From positions 2,356,001 through 2,420,000 of the forward strand of contig NZ_CP109487.1 of NCBI RefSeq assembly GCF_036227605.1: a stretch of 64,000 nucleotides of DNA. Direction: 5' to 3'. The stretch comes from Streptomyces sp. NBC_01439 (GTDB taxonomy: Bacteria > Actinomycetota > Actinomycetes > Streptomycetales > Streptomycetaceae). The notes beneath the pieces are model-generated. The model searched no databases, was not told the origin of the DNA, and saw only the letters and a list, made by a program, of their open reading frames with translations. Shown here one piece after another: positions 52,909 to 63,324 of the stretch. Position numbers and translations under genes: made by a program. The stretch's first letter is position 1, and each line of letters opens with the position of its first letter.

Positions 52909-53654
52909 CCGTGTACTTCATCGGCGCGGGCCCCGGCGCCGCCGACCTGATCACGGTGCGCGGTGCCCGGACCCTGGCCGCCGCCCCCGTCTGCCTGTAC
53001 GCGGGCAGCCTCGTGCCGCGCGAGCTGCTGGCCGAGTGCCCGGCGGACGCCCGCCTGGTGGACACCTCTCAGCTCAACCTGGACGAGATCATCGCCGAGT
53101 GCGTACGGGCCCAAGCGGCCGGCCAGGACGTGGCGCGGCTGCACTCCGGCGACCCGTCGATCTTCAGCGCGGTCGCGGAGCAGATGCGGCGGCTCGACGC
53201 GGCCGGCATCCCCTACGAGGTGGTCCCGGGCGTCCCGGCCTTCGCCGCGGCCGCCGCCGCCCTCAAGCGGGAGCTGACCGTCCCCACCGTCGGGCAGACG
53301 GTGATCCTGACCCGGATCGCCCAGCAGGCCACCCCGATGCCGCCCGGCGAGGACCTGGCCACGCTGGGCGCGAGCGGCGCACTGCTGGTGCTGCACCTGG
53401 CCACCCGTTACGTGGACCGGGTCGTCGAGGAGCTGCTGCCGCACTACGGGGCCCAGTGCCCGGTGGCGGTCGTCGCGATGGCCAGCCGCCCCGACGAGCT
53501 GATCCTGCGCGGCACCCTGGCCGACATCGCCGCGCAGGTGAAGGGGCACGGCCTGGTGCGCACCGCCGTCATCGTGGTGGGCCGCACGCTCGGCGCGGAG
53601 CAGTTCCGCGACAGCCACCTGTACTCGCCCGAGCGCGACCGGCATGTGTGCTGA
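52905..53654 (+). CDS. cobM: Precorrin-4 C11-methyltransferase
   Basis: A 249-residue SAM-dependent tetrapyrrole methylase. VYFIGAGPGAADLITVRGAR is the N-terminal family signature, and RLHSGDPSIFSAVAEQMRRL and YEVVPGVPAFAAAAA form the substrate cleft. It methylates C11 of precorrin-4. A strong GGAGGAGG site precedes ATG 52905 inside cobL. It is followed by cobK with an 11-base overlap. Confidence 0.96.
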   Translation: MTVYFIGAGPGAADLITVRGARTLAAAPVCLYAGSLVPRELLAECPADARLVDTSQLNLDEIIAECVRAQAAGQDVARLHSGDPSIFSAVAEQMRRLDAAGIPYEVVPGVPAFAAAAAALKRELTVPTVGQTVILTRIAQQATPMPPGEDLATLGASGALLVLHLATRYVDRVVEELLPHYGAQCPVAVVAMASRPDELILRGTLADIAAQVKGHGLVRTAVIVVGRTLGAEQFRDSHLYSPERDRHVC

Positions 53655-54411
53655 ACCGGCCCCCCTCCCCGCCCACCACGTCCTGATCCTCGGCGGCACG
53701 ACCGAGGCCCGTCGCCTCGCGGAGGCGCTGGCCCCCGACCCGTCCTGTCACGTGACCACCTCGCTCGCGGGCCGGGTCGCCTCGCCCGTGCTCCCGCCGG
53801 GCGATACCCGGATCGGCGGCTTCGGCGGTATCGCGGGCCTCGCGGCCTGGATCGTCGACCACGACGTCACCCGTGTCGTCGACGCCACCCACCCGTTCGC
53901 GGAGCGGATGAGTTTCCACGCCGCGGAGGCGCAGGCGCTCACGGGGGTGCCGCTGGTGGCGCTGCGGCGCCCCGGCTGGACGCCGGGGCCGGGAGACGAC
54001 TGGACCTTCGTGGACTCGCTCGTCGAGGCAGCCGACCGGCTGCCCGGCCTCGGCTCGCGCGCGTTCCTGACCACCGGCCGGATGGGCCTGCACGCCTTCG
54101 CGCACCTCGCCGACACCTGGTTCCTGGTGCGTTCGGTGGACCCTCCGGCGGCGCCGGTGCCGCCGCGCCTGGAAGTCCTGCTCGCCCGCGGTCCGTTCAC
54201 CCTGGACGACGAGCGGGAGCTGATCGCCCGGCACCGGATCGACGTGCTGGTGACGAAGGACAGCGGCGGCTCGGCCACCGCCCCCAAGCTCACCGCGGCC
54301 CGCGAGGCCGGCATCCCGGTCCTCGTGGTGCGCCGCCCGGCCGTCCCGGAGGGCGTACCGGAGACCGACTCGATCGAGGTCGTCCTGGACTGGCTGGGCA
54401 CGAGCCGCTAG
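53644..54411 (+). CDS. cobK: Precorrin-6A reductase
   Basis: A 255-residue reductase. VLILGGTTEARRLAEAL is the N-terminal CobK/CbiJ motif, VVDATHPFAERMS and LVTKDSGGSATAPKLTAA are conserved in the family. It reduces precorrin-6A with NAD(P)H, acting between the CobM/CobF steps and CobL. It is the last gene of cobL-cobM-cobK. A short GGAT tandem repeat follows the stop (about 54437-54453). Confidence 0.94.
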   Translation: MCAEPAPLPAHHVLILGGTTEARRLAEALAPDPSCHVTTSLAGRVASPVLPPGDTRIGGFGGIAGLAAWIVDHDVTRVVDATHPFAERMSFHAAEAQALTGVPLVALRRPGWTPGPGDDWTFVDSLVEAADRLPGLGSRAFLTTGRMGLHAFAHLADTWFLVRSVDPPAAPVPPRLEVLLARGPFTLDDERELIARHRIDVLVTKDSGGSATAPKLTAAREAGIPVLVVRRPAVPEGVPETDSIEVVLDWLGTSR

Positions 54412-54492
54412 GCCCGGACTTCGCGGGTCGTTGATTCGGATGGATGGATGGATGGTGTCCTGGGCCCGGACGTAGAGGAGGGCCCGGCGTGG

Positions 54493-55065
54493 TCAGCGCG
54501 GATCGGGCCAGTCGCCCCGCTCGGACAGGTGGAGAACGAGGGCGGCGATGTTCCAGGCGTCGTCCTCGCCTCGATGGTGACGGCCTTCCAGCCGCAGCCC
54601 GGCGATCTCCAGGGCCTGCGCCATGCCGGGGCGTTTGCGCAGACCGTACGCGTCGGTGAAGGCCGCCTTGGCATTGATGTGGTGTCGACCGAATGGGTAG
54701 GGCGTCCGGGTGGCCCGGCACTGCCGGGTGAACTGGTGACGGTCGTAGTCACCCCAACTTGCCCATGGGTGGAACCCCGCGCGGTGCTCGGCCGCCAGTA
54801 GTCGGCATGCCTCGGTGAAGCTGACCCCTCCGTCGACCTCGTCCTGGGTGAGGCCTGTCAGCTCGGTGCAGAACCCACTGACCCTGGACCGGACGGGCCG
54901 CACCAGGATCCGACGGCGGGCGAGACGCTCCCCGGCGGCCAGGTCGACGACGGTCAGCCCGACCTCGATGATCTCGCTGACCGCGTCCGGCGGCTGGTCG
55001 CCAGCCCAACAGGTGGCTTCGACGTCCACAACGTTCAGGAGGCGCTCTGTCCCGGTGCTGTCCAT
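54493..55065 (-). CDS. DEDDh-type 3'-5' exonuclease
   Basis: A 190-residue exonuclease of the RNase T/ERI1-KapD group. Exo I is NVVDVEATCW (D14, E16), exo II is near HPWASWGDYDRHQF, and exo III is HHRGEDDAWNIAAL with the catalytic H and D. ATG 55065 is used. It is transcribed between two cobalamin operons but is not part of the pathway. The substrate (RNA or DNA) is unknown. Confidence 0.87.
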   Translation of the reverse strand: MDSTGTERLLNVVDVEATCWAGDQPPDAVSEIIEVGLTVVDLAAGERLARRRILVRPVRSRVSGFCTELTGLTQDEVDGGVSFTEACRLLAAEHRAGFHPWASWGDYDRHQFTRQCRATRTPYPFGRHHINAKAAFTDAYGLRKRPGMAQALEIAGLRLEGRHHRGEDDAWNIAALVLHLSERGDWPDPR

Positions 55066-55296
55066 GAGGGAACGGTAGGGAGGAACGGCAGCCGGAGCAC
55101 CTGGTTTGCCTGCTGGGGCCGACAGAACACCGCACCGCACCGGATGAGGCGGGGGAGAATCCACCAGCCTCAACGGGCTGCGACCGGCACCGCACACCTG
55201 AACCGGTGACCCGCGAAGTCCGGGGCTAGGACGTCCCCTTCGGATCCGGCCGGGGACGCCCTGAGGACGGCTGCGTCCGCAGGTGGCGTACCGCGG

Positions 55297-55343
55297 GACG
55301 GGCGGAGGCCCGGTGCGCTGGTCGCACCGGGCCTCCGCCCGTC
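55297..55343 (-). terminator. Long perfect stem-loop after cobIJ
   Basis: Two 21-base arms (55297-55317 and 55323-55343) pair perfectly around a 5-base loop CTGGT, 20 bases beyond the cobIJ stop. It has no T-tract but is strong enough for a Streptomyces terminator, and being symmetric could work in both directions. Confidence 0.8.
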
Positions 55344-55363
55344 CACCGCTGCGCCTCGCCCGG

Positions 55364-56860
55364 TCACGGGTAGCGGCGCGGCGTCCAGGTGATCCTCGAC
55401 CCGTCGGCCCGCTCGGTGACCTGCGTCTGCGAAGACCCGATCAGCAGGATCGTGCGCATGTCGACCTCGGACGGCTCCAGTTCGGCGAGCGCTACGATCC
55501 GTACCGACTGCTCGGGGCCGCCCACGTCGCGCGCGACGACCACCGGGGTGGTGGGCGAGCGCAGTTCCAGCAGCAGTTCGCGGGCCTGGGCCACCTGCCA
55601 GGTCCGGCTGCGCGAGCCGGGGTTGTAGAGGGCGAGCACCAGGTCGGCCGTGGCGGCCGCGCGCAGCCGCTCCGCGATGACCTCCCAGGGCTTGAGCCGG
55701 TCCGAGAGCGAGATGGTGGCGTAGTCGTGGCCGAGCGGGGCGCCGGCCGCGGCGGCCGCCGCGTTGGCCGCGGTCACCCCCGGCAGGACCCGTACCGGCA
55801 CGTCCTCGTACTCCGCCTGCCCGGCCACCTCCAGGACCGCCGTGGCCATGGCGAAGACACCGGGGTCGCCGCCGGAGACCACGGCCACCCGCTTGCCGCG
55901 CCGGGCGAGGTCGAGGGCGAACTCGGCGCGCTCCGACTCCACCTTGTTGTCGGAGCCGTGCCGGACCTGACCCGGCTTGACGGGCACCCGGTCCAGGTAG
56001 GTGGTGTAGCCGACCAGCACCTCGGCGTCGGCGAGCGCGCGCCGCGTCTGCGGGGTGAGCCACAGCGGGCCGGCCGGGCCGGTGCCCACGACGACGACCT
56101 CGCCGGGGCCGGACGGCACGCTGCCCGGGTTGCCGATGCGGCTGGGGACCACGGCGACGGCGAAGTACGGCACGCCGTCGGCGTCGGTGTCGGCGAGGAG
56201 GCCGGTGCGCTCGCCCGCCATGGTGGCCCGCTCGACGTAGCGGGCCTCGGCGAGCCGGCCGCTGCTCTCCATCGCGCCGCGCACGGCCGGGAAGGTCCGG
56301 CCGAGCTTCATCACGACCGCCGAGTCGGTGGCGGCGAGGCGGGCGGTGAGCTCTTCCTCGGGCAGGGTGCCGGGGAGGATGGTCAGCACCTCCTCGCCCT
56401 CCACGAGCGGGGTGCCGAGCCGGGCGGCGGCGGCGCTCACGGAGGTGACGCCGGGGATGACCTCGGTCTCGTAGCGGTCCGCGAGCCGCTTGTGCATGTG
56501 CATGTACGAGCTGTAGAAGAGCGGGTCGCCCTCCGCGAGCACGGCGACGGTCCGGCCGGCGTCCAGGTGCGCGGCCAGGCGGGCCGCGGCGGCCTCGTAG
56601 AACTCCTCCATCGCGCCCTGGTAGCCGCCGGGGTGGTCGGTGGTTTCGGTGGTGACCGGGTAGACCAGCGGTTCCTCGACGTGTTCGGCGCGCAGGTGCT
56701 TCGCCGCGATCGAGCGGGCGATGGAACGGCCGTGGCGGGCGCTGTGGTAGGCCACGACATCGGCCTCGGCGATCACCTCGACGGCGCGCAGGGTCATCAG
56801 CGACGGGTCGCCGGGGCCGAGTCCGACCCCGTACAGCCGGCCCTTGGCGATGTCGCTCAT
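55364..56860 (-). CDS. cobIJ: Fused precorrin-2 C20- and precorrin-3B C17-methyltransferase
   Basis: A 498-residue fusion of two tetrapyrrole methylases. Residues 8-245 are CobI ([39 protein letters not shown]). Residues 255-498 are CobJ ([49 protein letters not shown]). Each has its own SAM-binding site. The fusion is common in actinomycetes. ATG 56860 overlaps cobH by 4 bases. A strong terminator follows. Confidence 0.95.
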   Translation of the reverse strand: MSDIAKGRLYGVGLGPGDPSLMTLRAVEVIAEADVVAYHSARHGRSIARSIAAKHLRAEHVEEPLVYPVTTETTDHPGGYQGAMEEFYEAAAARLAAHLDAGRTVAVLAEGDPLFYSSYMHMHKRLADRYETEVIPGVTSVSAAAARLGTPLVEGEEVLTILPGTLPEEELTARLAATDSAVVMKLGRTFPAVRGAMESSGRLAEARYVERATMAGERTGLLADTDADGVPYFAVAVVPSRIGNPGSVPSGPGEVVVVGTGPAGPLWLTPQTRRALADAEVLVGYTTYLDRVPVKPGQVRHGSDNKVESERAEFALDLARRGKRVAVVSGGDPGVFAMATAVLEVAGQAEYEDVPVRVLPGVTAANAAAAAAGAPLGHDYATISLSDRLKPWEVIAERLRAAATADLVLALYNPGSRSRTWQVAQARELLLELRSPTTPVVVARDVGGPEQSVRIVALAELEPSEVDMRTILLIGSSQTQVTERADGSRITWTPRRYP

Positions 56861-57504
56861 TCGGCCACGCTCGCAATGGCGTTGACGGCGGCCGCGGCCA
56901 TCGCACTGCCGCCGCGCCGGCCGCGCACGATCAGGTGGTCGAGCCCCGAGGGGTGGGCGGCGAGGGCGTCTTTGGACTCGGCGGCGCCGATGAAGCCGAC
57001 GGGGACGCCGATGACGGCGGCGGGGCGCGGGGCGCCCTCCTCGATCATCTCCAGCAGTCGGAACAGCGCGGTCGGCGCATTGCCGACGGCGATGACCGAA
57101 CCCTCCAGCAGGCCGCGGTCGCGCCAGACCTCCAGGGCGGCGGCGCTGCGCGTGGTGCCCATCTTGGCGGCGAGCTCCGGTACGGCCGGGTCGGAGAGCG
57201 TGCAGATCACGTCGTTGTCGGCGGGCAGGCGCTTGCGGGTGACACCGCTGGCGACCATCTGGACGTCGCACAGGATCGGCGCGCCCACCTCCAGCGCCGC
57301 GCGGGCGCGCAGCACGACCTCGGGGGTGTACCCGAGGTCCTGCGGGAGGTCGGTCATCCCGCAGGCGTGGATCATGCGCACCGCGACCTGGGCAACCGTG
57401 TCGGGCAGCCCGGAGAGGTCCGCCTCGGCGCGGATCGTGGCAAAGGACTGGCGGTAGATGGCCGCGCCGTCCTTCTCGTACTCAAACACGGTGTACTCGC
57501 TCAT
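56857..57504 (-). CDS. cobH: Precorrin-8X methylmutase
   Basis: A 215-residue enzyme that moves the methyl group from C11 to C12 to give hydrogenobyrinic acid. The catalytic histidine is in [10 protein letters not shown] (H46). [13 protein letters not shown] and [17 protein letters not shown] are highly conserved in the family. It sits between cobG and cobIJ with 4-base overlaps on both sides. Confidence 0.96.
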   Translation of the reverse strand: MSEYTVFEYEKDGAAIYRQSFATIRAEADLSGLPDTVAQVAVRMIHACGMTDLPQDLGYTPEVVLRARAALEVGAPILCDVQMVASGVTRKRLPADNDVICTLSDPAVPELAAKMGTTRSAAALEVWRDRGLLEGSVIAVGNAPTALFRLLEMIEEGAPRPAAVIGVPVGFIGAAESKDALAAHPSGLDHLIVRGRRGGSAMAAAAVNAIASVAE

Positions 57505-58823
57505 TTCTTCACTACGTCGGGGTCGGTGCGGGCGTCCGCGAGTGCCGCGGCAAGATCACAGGGCCGTACGTCCTCGTGTTCGGGGCGGCCGGGCGCGGCG
57601 AGCCGGTATCCGGAGCCGGTGGCCACCAGGTCCACCCAGGCGGTGCCGCGCGGATGCCCGCAGCGGCGCTCGCAGCCGGACCAGTGCACGGGCAGCGGAC
57701 CGCGCGCCCGGTCGGCGACGGCCCGCGCGTCGGCGCGCACGTCCGCGCGGGACTTCGCACAACCGGGCCGGCCGGTACAGGCGGTGACGGACTCCCAGGC
57801 GCTGTCGGGGGTGATGACCAGCCCGGCGTCCTCGATGCGGGCGGCGCCGTCGGCACGGGCCCCGGGCACGATGACGCTGCGCCACGGGGTGACGCGCAGT
57901 TGGCCGCTCCCCCCGTCCGCGACCTGCGCCAGGAGGCGCCACTGCGCGGTGTCGAGCCGGCCGAGCGGGGGCAGTACGCACAGGGTGGCGCCGTCGTGCC
58001 CGCCGGCGCCGGACGGCCGGGGCGGCGCGGCGTACGGCCAGTCCACGGCGCCGACCGGCGTCGCGGCGATCCCGGCGGTATCGAGGCGCCGTGCGAACTC
58101 GGTTGCTTTCAGGGCGTGTTCGGCGGGCAGTTCGGAGACCCGCCAGGCCTGGGTACCGGCCGCGGCGGCGGCGTCGAGGAAGTACCGGGCGGCCGCAAGT
58201 GCCGCCCCGGGGGTGTCCCGGCCGGCGAGCTCCACGGCGTCGGGGGTCCGGCCGAGCCTGACCAGCGCCCGGTCGTCGGGGCGGCCGAGGACGGTCACGT
58301 CGGGGCCGAGCGCGGCCACGTCGCCGCGCCCGTCGTCGAAGGCGAACAGGAAGCGTCCGGACAGCGCGGCCGCCCAGGGGCTCGCACACAGCAGCCGGTC
58401 GAACTCCATGGCCCGGGCCAGCGCGTCGGGCCGGTCCAGGCCCTCCGGGCCCTCCGGCCCGTCCAGGCCGGACAGGGGCGTCGCCACGATGTTCCGTACC
58501 CGCTCGTGGCTCGGCGCGGGGAGCAGCCCGGCCCCGTCCAGCAGCTCCGCGAGCCCGCCGCCGCACCCGTCGGCCAGTCCGCGCAGCTGCACGTTGCCGC
58601 GCGAGGTCAGCTCCAGGTGCCCGTCCCCGAACCGGTCGGCGGCGAGCGCCAGCGCCGACGCCTGCTCCACGGTGAGCAGCCCGCCCGGCAGCCGGACCCG
58701 CGCCAGGAACCCGTCGTCCGCCGCGTGCAGCCGCAGCGCGCCCGGGCAGGCGTCACCACGCTCCCGTATGACGGGTTCGTCCCGCGATGCGGCTGAAGGG
58801 GGCTGGGGCATGGCCGCGAGCAT
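57501..58823 (-). CDS. cobG: Precorrin-3B synthase
   Basis: A 440-residue Fe-S monooxygenase related to sulfite reductases. The cluster-binding cysteines lie in [12 protein letters not shown] (C349, C355) and [11 protein letters not shown] (C384, C388). [11 protein letters not shown] begins the ferrodoxin-like half-domain. CobG marks the oxygen-dependent pathway. ATG 58823 was chosen; ATG 58811 is an alternative. It is the first gene of the cobG-cobH-cobIJ operon, divergent from cobN, and no riboswitch is seen on its strand. Confidence 0.92.
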   Translation of the reverse strand: MLAAMPQPPSAASRDEPVIRERGDACPGALRLHAADDGFLARVRLPGGLLTVEQASALALAADRFGDGHLELTSRGNVQLRGLADGCGGGLAELLDGAGLLPAPSHERVRNIVATPLSGLDGPEGPEGLDRPDALARAMEFDRLLCASPWAAALSGRFLFAFDDGRGDVAALGPDVTVLGRPDDRALVRLGRTPDAVELAGRDTPGAALAAARYFLDAAAAAGTQAWRVSELPAEHALKATEFARRLDTAGIAATPVGAVDWPYAAPPRPSGAGGHDGATLCVLPPLGRLDTAQWRLLAQVADGGSGQLRVTPWRSVIVPGARADGAARIEDAGLVITPDSAWESVTACTGRPGCAKSRADVRADARAVADRARGPLPVHWSGCERRCGHPRGTAWVDLVATGSGYRLAAPGRPEHEDVRPCDLAAALADARTDPDVVKK

Positions 58824-58910
58824 ACCCACGATTGGGTCCCCCCGACCTGTGTCCGTCACCACCCCCACCAGCGACATTCGCCCCCAGCACCGCCCAAGCC
58901 ACCCTTCTGG

Positions 58911-58958
58911 CCCACCCGGCCCTGCCCGGCGCTGCCCACCCGGCCCTGCCCGGCCCGT
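58911..58958. repeat. Two 24-base tandem units, GC-rich
   Basis: CCCACCCGGCCCTGCCCGGC is present at 58911-58930 and again at 58935-58954, in the cobG-cobN intergenic region. No function is apparent. Confidence 0.7.
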
Positions 58959-58983
58959 CCGGCGCCACCCGGCCCGTTCAGCC

Positions 58984-59024
58984 CCGCCGGAGTTTGAGGC
59001 GCGGGGTCCGGGGCAGAGCCCCGG
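58984..59024. repeat. Streptomyces-type intergenic repeat with hairpin
   Basis: CCGCCGGAGTTTGAGGCGCG followed by a CCGGGGC/GCCCCGG hairpin (59008-59014 with 59018-59024). I recall this 'GTTTGAGG-CGGGG' repeat in many Streptomyces intergenic regions. It may terminate transcripts. Confidence 0.6.
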
Positions 59025-59094
59025 CAACGGCGCCGCACCCGCAACCAGCGGGGGCTCACCCCACCCGCCATCCCGGCGGCAGCCACCCGCCCCT

Positions 59095-59250
59095 AAGATG
59101 ACCTTCCGGCGGACCACACGGTCCGCCGTCGCCGAGGACGGCGACATGGGAGGAAGCCCGGTGCGATTCCGGCGCGGTCCCGCCACTGTGAACCCCGCGG
59201 AGCGATCCGGCGACCGGGGTGAGTCAGGAACTCCCGCTGTCCTCAACACT
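59095..59250 (+). promoter_or_regulatory. Cobalamin riboswitch upstream of cobN
   Basis: The leader holds GGGAGGAAGCCCGGTGCGAT near 59148, the conserved GCCACTG (59182-59188) and the B12-box-like AGTCAGGAA (59222-59230), in the right order and spacing for the cobalamin family. It ends 40 bases before the cobN ATG. High B12 would be expected to lower cobN expression, probably by blocking translation start. Confidence 0.9.
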
Positions 59251-59289
59251 GCCCGGGGCGCGGAAACCCCGAGGAAGGCCTGCCGCCGC

Positions 59290-62200
59290 ATGATCCTGCT
59301 GCTGTCGACGTCCGACACCGATCTGCTCAGCGCCCGCGCGGCGAACACGGCGGACGGACCCGTCCCGTACCGGTTCGCGAACCCCTCCCGTCTCCCCCTC
59401 GACGACCTCCCCGGCCTCCTCGACGGGGCCGACCTGGTCGTCGTACGCCTCCTCGGCGGCCTCCGCGCCTGGCAGGACGGCCTCGACCTGCTCCTCGCCC
59501 CCGACCAGACCCGTCCGGTCGTGGTCCTGACCGGCGAGCAGGCCCCGGACGCCCAGCTCATGGAGGCCTCCACGGTCCCCATCGGCATCGCGGCCGAGGC
59601 GCACGGCTACCTCGCCCACGGCGGCCCGGCCAACCTGGAGCAGCTGGCCCGCTTCCTGTCCGACACGGTGCTGCTGACCGGCCACGGCTTCGAGCCCCCC
59701 GCCGCCGCGCCCACCTGGGGCCCGCTGGAGCGCACGCCCGGGACCACCACGGGCCCGCGGGTCGCCGTGCTGTACTACCGCGCCCACCAGATGAGCGGGA
59801 ACACTTCCTTCGTGCACGCCCTGTGCGACGCGATCGAGGCCCACGACGCCCGGGCGCTGCCCCTGTACGTGTCCTCCCTGCGCTCCCCCGAGCCGGAGCT
59901 GATCGCCGCGCTGGAGTCGGCCGACGCGGTCGTCACCACCGTCCTCGCGGCCGGCGGCACCAAGCCCGCCACCGCCTCGGCGGGCGGCGACGACGAGTCC
60001 TGGGACGCGGGCGCGCTCGCCGGCCTCGGAGTGCCGATCCTGCAGGCCCTGTGCCTGACCGGGTCGCGCTCCGCCTGGGAGGAGAACGACGAGGGCCTGT
60101 CCCCGCTGGACGCCGCCACGCAGGTCGCGGTGCCCGAGTTCGACGGCCGTCTGATCACCGTCCCGTTCTCCTTCAAGGAGCTCGACGACGACGGCCTGCC
60201 CGCCTACGTGGCCGACCCCGAGCGGGCCGCCCGGGTCGCGGGCATCGCCGTGCGCCACGCCCGCCTGCGGCACATCGAACGCCGCGACAAGAAGGTCGCG
60301 CTGGTCCTCTCCGCGTACCCGACCAAGCACTCCCGCATCGGCAACGCGGTCGGCCTGGACACCCCGGCCAGCGCCGTGGAGCTGCTGCGCACCCTCATCG
60401 CCGGCGGTTACGACTTCGGGCCGACCGAGGAGATCCCGGGCCTGGTCTCGGGCGACGGCGACGAGCTGATCCGCGCCCTGATCGAGGCCGGCGGCCACGA
60501 CCAGGACTGGCTGACCGAGGAGCAGCTGGCCCGCAACCCGGTCCGGATCCCGGCCGCCGACTACAAGCGCTGGTTCGCCGAGCTCCCGGCCGAGCTGCGC
60601 GACAGCGTCACCGAGCACTGGGGCGAGGCCCCGGGCAACATGTTCGTGGACCGCTCCGCGAACCCGGAGGGTGACATCGTGCTCGCGGCGCTGCGCCGCG
60701 GGAACCTCCTCATCCTGATCCAGCCGCCGCGCGGCTTCGGCGAGAACCCGATCGCGATCTACCACGACCCGGACCTGCCGCCCTCGCACCACTACCTGGC
60801 GGCGTACCGGTGGATCCAGGCGCGCGCCGAGGACGGCGGCTTCGGCGCCGACGCGATGATCCACCTGGGCAAGCACGGCAACCTGGAGTGGCTGCCGGGC
60901 AAGAACGCGGGCCTGTCCGCCGCGTGCGCGCCGGACGCCGCCCTCGGCGACCTGCCCCTCATCTACCCGTTCCTGGTCAACGACCCGGGCGAGGGCACGC
61001 AGGCCAAGCGCCGCGTGCACGCCACGCTGGTCGACCACCTGGTGCCGCCGATGGCGCGCGCGGAGTCGTACGGCGACATCGCGCGCCTGGAGCAGCACCT
61101 GGACGAGTACGCGCAGATCTCCGCGATGGACCCGGCGAAGCTGCCGGCCATCCGCGCCCAGATCTGGACCCTGATCCAGGCCGCGAAGCTCCACCACGAC
61201 CTGGGTCTGGAGGAGCGTCCGGACGACGACGGCTTCGACGACTTCCTGCTGCACGTCGACGGTTGGCTGTGCGAGGTCAAGGACGCCCAGATCCGTGACG
61301 GTCTGCACGTGCTCGGCGGCGCGCCGACCGGAGAGGCCCGGGTCAACCTGGTCCTCGCGATCCTGCGCGCCCGGCAGATCTGGGGCGGTACGACGGCCCT
61401 TCCGGGTCTGCGCGAGGCGCTCGGCCTGGACGAGTCCAAGGCCACCCGCACCTCGGCGGACGAGGTCGAGGCGCAGGCCCGCGCCCTGGTCCAGGCGATG
61501 GAGGACGCGAACTGGTCCCTGGACGCCGTGTCGACGGTCGCGGCGGACCACCCGGCGGACGTCGCGGCGGTCCTGTCCTTCGCGGCCCGCGAGGTGGTCC
61601 CGCGCCTGGCCGGGACCACGGACGAGATCGCCCATGTGGTCGCGGCCCTGGACGGCCGTTTCGTCCCGGCGGGCCCCTCGGGTTCGCCGCTGCGCGGCCT
61701 GGTGAACGTCCTGCCGACCGGCCGCAACTTCTACTCGGTCGACCCGAAGGCCGTCCCCTCCCGCCTGGCGTGGGAGACGGGCCAGGCCCTGGCAGATTCC
61801 CTCCTGAGCCGCTACCGCACCGACAACGGCGAGTGGCCGGCCTCGGTCGGTCTGTCCCTGTGGGGCACGAGCGCGATGCGCACCTCCGGCGACGACGTCG
61901 CCGAGGCCCTCTCCCTGCTGGGCGTCCGCCCGGTCTGGGACGAGGCCTCGCGCCGCGTCACCGGCCTGGAGCCGATCCCGCTCGATGAGCTCGGCCGCCC
62001 GCGCATCGACGTGACGCTGCGCATCTCGGGCTTCTTCCGGGACGCGTTCCCGCACGTCATCGGCCTGCTGGACGACGCGGTGCGGCTCGCGGCGTCCCTG
62101 GACGAGCCCGCCGACCAGAACTTCGTCCGGGCCCACGCCCAGGCGGACCTGGCCGAGCACGGTGACGAGCGCCGCGCGACGACCCGTATCTTCGGCTCGC

Positions 62201-62907
62201 GCCCGGGCACATACGGGGCCGGCATCCTGCAGCTGATCGACTCCCGCGACTGGCGTACGGACGCCGACCTCGCGGAGGTCTACACGGTGTGGGGCGGCTA
62301 CGCGTACGGCCGGGGCCTGGAGGGCCGCCCCGCCCGGGACGAGATGGAGACGGCCTACAAGCGGATCACGGTCGCGGCGAAGAACACGGACACCCGCGAG
62401 CACGACATCGCGGACTCGGACGACTACTTCCAGTACCACGGCGGCATGGTGGCCACGGTCCGCGCCCTGCGCGGCACCGCCCCCGAGGCCTACATCGGTG
62501 ACTCCACCCGCCCGGAGACGGTCAAGACCCGCACCCTGGTCGAGGAGACCAGCCGCGTCTTCCGTGCCCGCGTCGTGAACCCCAAGTGGATCGAGGCGAT
62601 GCGCCGCCACGGCTACAAGGGCGCCTTCGAGCTCGCGGCGACGGTGGACTACCTCTTCGGCTACGACGCCACGACGGGCGTGGTCGCGGACTGGATGTAC
62701 GACAAGCTCACCGAGACGTACGTCCTGGACCCGACGAACCGCGCCTTCCTGGAGGAGGCCAACCCCTGGGCCCTGCACGGCATCGCGGAGCGCCTGCTGG
62801 AGGCCGAGTCGCGCGGCATGTGGGAGAAGCCGGACCCGCAGGTCCTCGAATCGCTGCGCCAGGTGTACCTGGACACGGAGGGCAACCTGGAGGGCGAGGC
62901 GGAGTAG
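59290..62907 (+). CDS. cobN: Cobaltochelatase large subunit
   Basis: A 1,205-residue CobN/BchH-family protein that inserts cobalt into hydrogenobyrinic acid a,c-diamide with ATP. MIHLGKHGNLEWLPGKN is the family signature (about 520-536), and VLVNDPGEGTQAKRR-like FLVNDPGEGTQAKRR and DDYFQYHGGM are other conserved blocks. Its AAA+/vWA partner subunits are not in the window. ATG 59290 follows GAGGAAGG. A riboswitch lies upstream and a strong terminator downstream, so it is a single-gene transcript. Confidence 0.96.
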   Translation: MILLLSTSDTDLLSARAANTADGPVPYRFANPSRLPLDDLPGLLDGADLVVVRLLGGLRAWQDGLDLLLAPDQTRPVVVLTGEQAPDAQLMEASTVPIGIAAEAHGYLAHGGPANLEQLARFLSDTVLLTGHGFEPPAAAPTWGPLERTPGTTTGPRVAVLYYRAHQMSGNTSFVHALCDAIEAHDARALPLYVSSLRSPEPELIAALESADAVVTTVLAAGGTKPATASAGGDDESWDAGALAGLGVPILQALCLTGSRSAWEENDEGLSPLDAATQVAVPEFDGRLITVPFSFKELDDDGLPAYVADPERAARVAGIAVRHARLRHIERRDKKVALVLSAYPTKHSRIGNAVGLDTPASAVELLRTLIAGGYDFGPTEEIPGLVSGDGDELIRALIEAGGHDQDWLTEEQLARNPVRIPAADYKRWFAELPAELRDSVTEHWGEAPGNMFVDRSANPEGDIVLAALRRGNLLILIQPPRGFGENPIAIYHDPDLPPSHHYLAAYRWIQARAEDGGFGADAMIHLGKHGNLEWLPGKNAGLSAACAPDAALGDLPLIYPFLVNDPGEGTQAKRRVHATLVDHLVPPMARAESYGDIARLEQHLDEYAQISAMDPAKLPAIRAQIWTLIQAAKLHHDLGLEERPDDDGFDDFLLHVDGWLCEVKDAQIRDGLHVLGGAPTGEARVNLVLAILRARQIWGGTTALPGLREALGLDESKATRTSADEVEAQARALVQAMEDANWSLDAVSTVAADHPADVAAVLSFAAREVVPRLAGTTDEIAHVVAALDGRFVPAGPSGSPLRGLVNVLPTGRNFYSVDPKAVPSRLAWETGQALADSLLSRYRTDNGEWPASVGLSLWGTSAMRTSGDDVAEALSLLGVRPVWDEASRRVTGLEPIPLDELGRPRIDVTLRISGFFRDAFPHVIGLLDDAVRLAASLDEPADQNFVRAHAQADLAEHGDERRATTRIFGSRPGTYGAGILQLIDSRDWRTDADLAEVYTVWGGYAYGRGLEGRPARDEMETAYKRITVAAKNTDTREHDIADSDDYFQYHGGMVATVRALRGTAPEAYIGDSTRPETVKTRTLVEETSRVFRARVVNPKWIEAMRRHGYKGAFELAATVDYLFGYDATTGVVADWMYDKLTETYVLDPTNRAFLEEANPWALHGIAERLLEAESRGMWEKPDPQVLESLRQVYLDTEGNLEGEAE

Positions 62908-62927
62908 TCCGCTCCGCCGTCACACGA

Positions 62928-62973
62928 GCCGTCCCCCTCACCCTGCCGAAGGGTGAGGGGGACGGCTTCTTTT
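62928..62973 (+). terminator. Rho-independent terminator after cobN
   Basis: Two 17-base arms (62928-62944 and 62950-62966) pair perfectly around a GCCGA loop, followed by TTCTTTT (62967-62973). It lies 20 bases after the cobN stop. This is the clearest classical terminator in the window. Confidence 0.95.
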
Positions 62974-63012
62974 GTTCAGGCCCACGAACCCCGAGTACGC
63001 GGACCTGGACCA

Positions 63013-63234
63013 CTACGCCTTGACGGTCTGGTTCAGCGCGACGAGGGCCTGGGCCCAGCGGACGTACTTCAGCTGCCCGAAGTCGGCGACGGTCTTGACC
63101 CCGAACGCCTGGTGCAGCAGCTTGCCGTCCTCGTCGCTGACACCCTTGAGCGCGGCAATGGGAGCCGCGAGCACCTCGGCGAGCGGCTTGTCGGCCCACG
63201 CCTTGTCGAGCACCTTGTCCAGATCGATCGCCAT
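63013..63234 (-). CDS. Small helical protein (helix-hairpin-helix-like), 73 residues
   Basis: The protein begins MAIDLDKVLDKAWADKPLAE and has LKGVSDEDGKLLHQAFGVKTVADFGQ, which resembles the helix-hairpin-helix seen in small DNA-binding or tetrapyrrole-associated proteins. ATG 63234 has GAGAGGGAC upstream. It is convergent with cobN and possibly conserved in Streptomyces. The function is unknown. Confidence 0.75.
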   Translation of the reverse strand: MAIDLDKVLDKAWADKPLAEVLAAPIAALKGVSDEDGKLLHQAFGVKTVADFGQLKYVRWAQALVALNQTVKA

Positions 63235-63324
63235 GAGCGTCCCTCTCGGAATCCCGAAACGAATATCGGGGCAAACCTAACCCAATCCGACAATCACCTT
63301 GCGGTACGGCACGCCGCCGACAGG

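Noticed and set aside
54437..54453. GGAT tandem repeat as a CRISPR or regulatory array
   Set aside because: It is only four copies of a 4-base unit, with no spacers and no cas genes.
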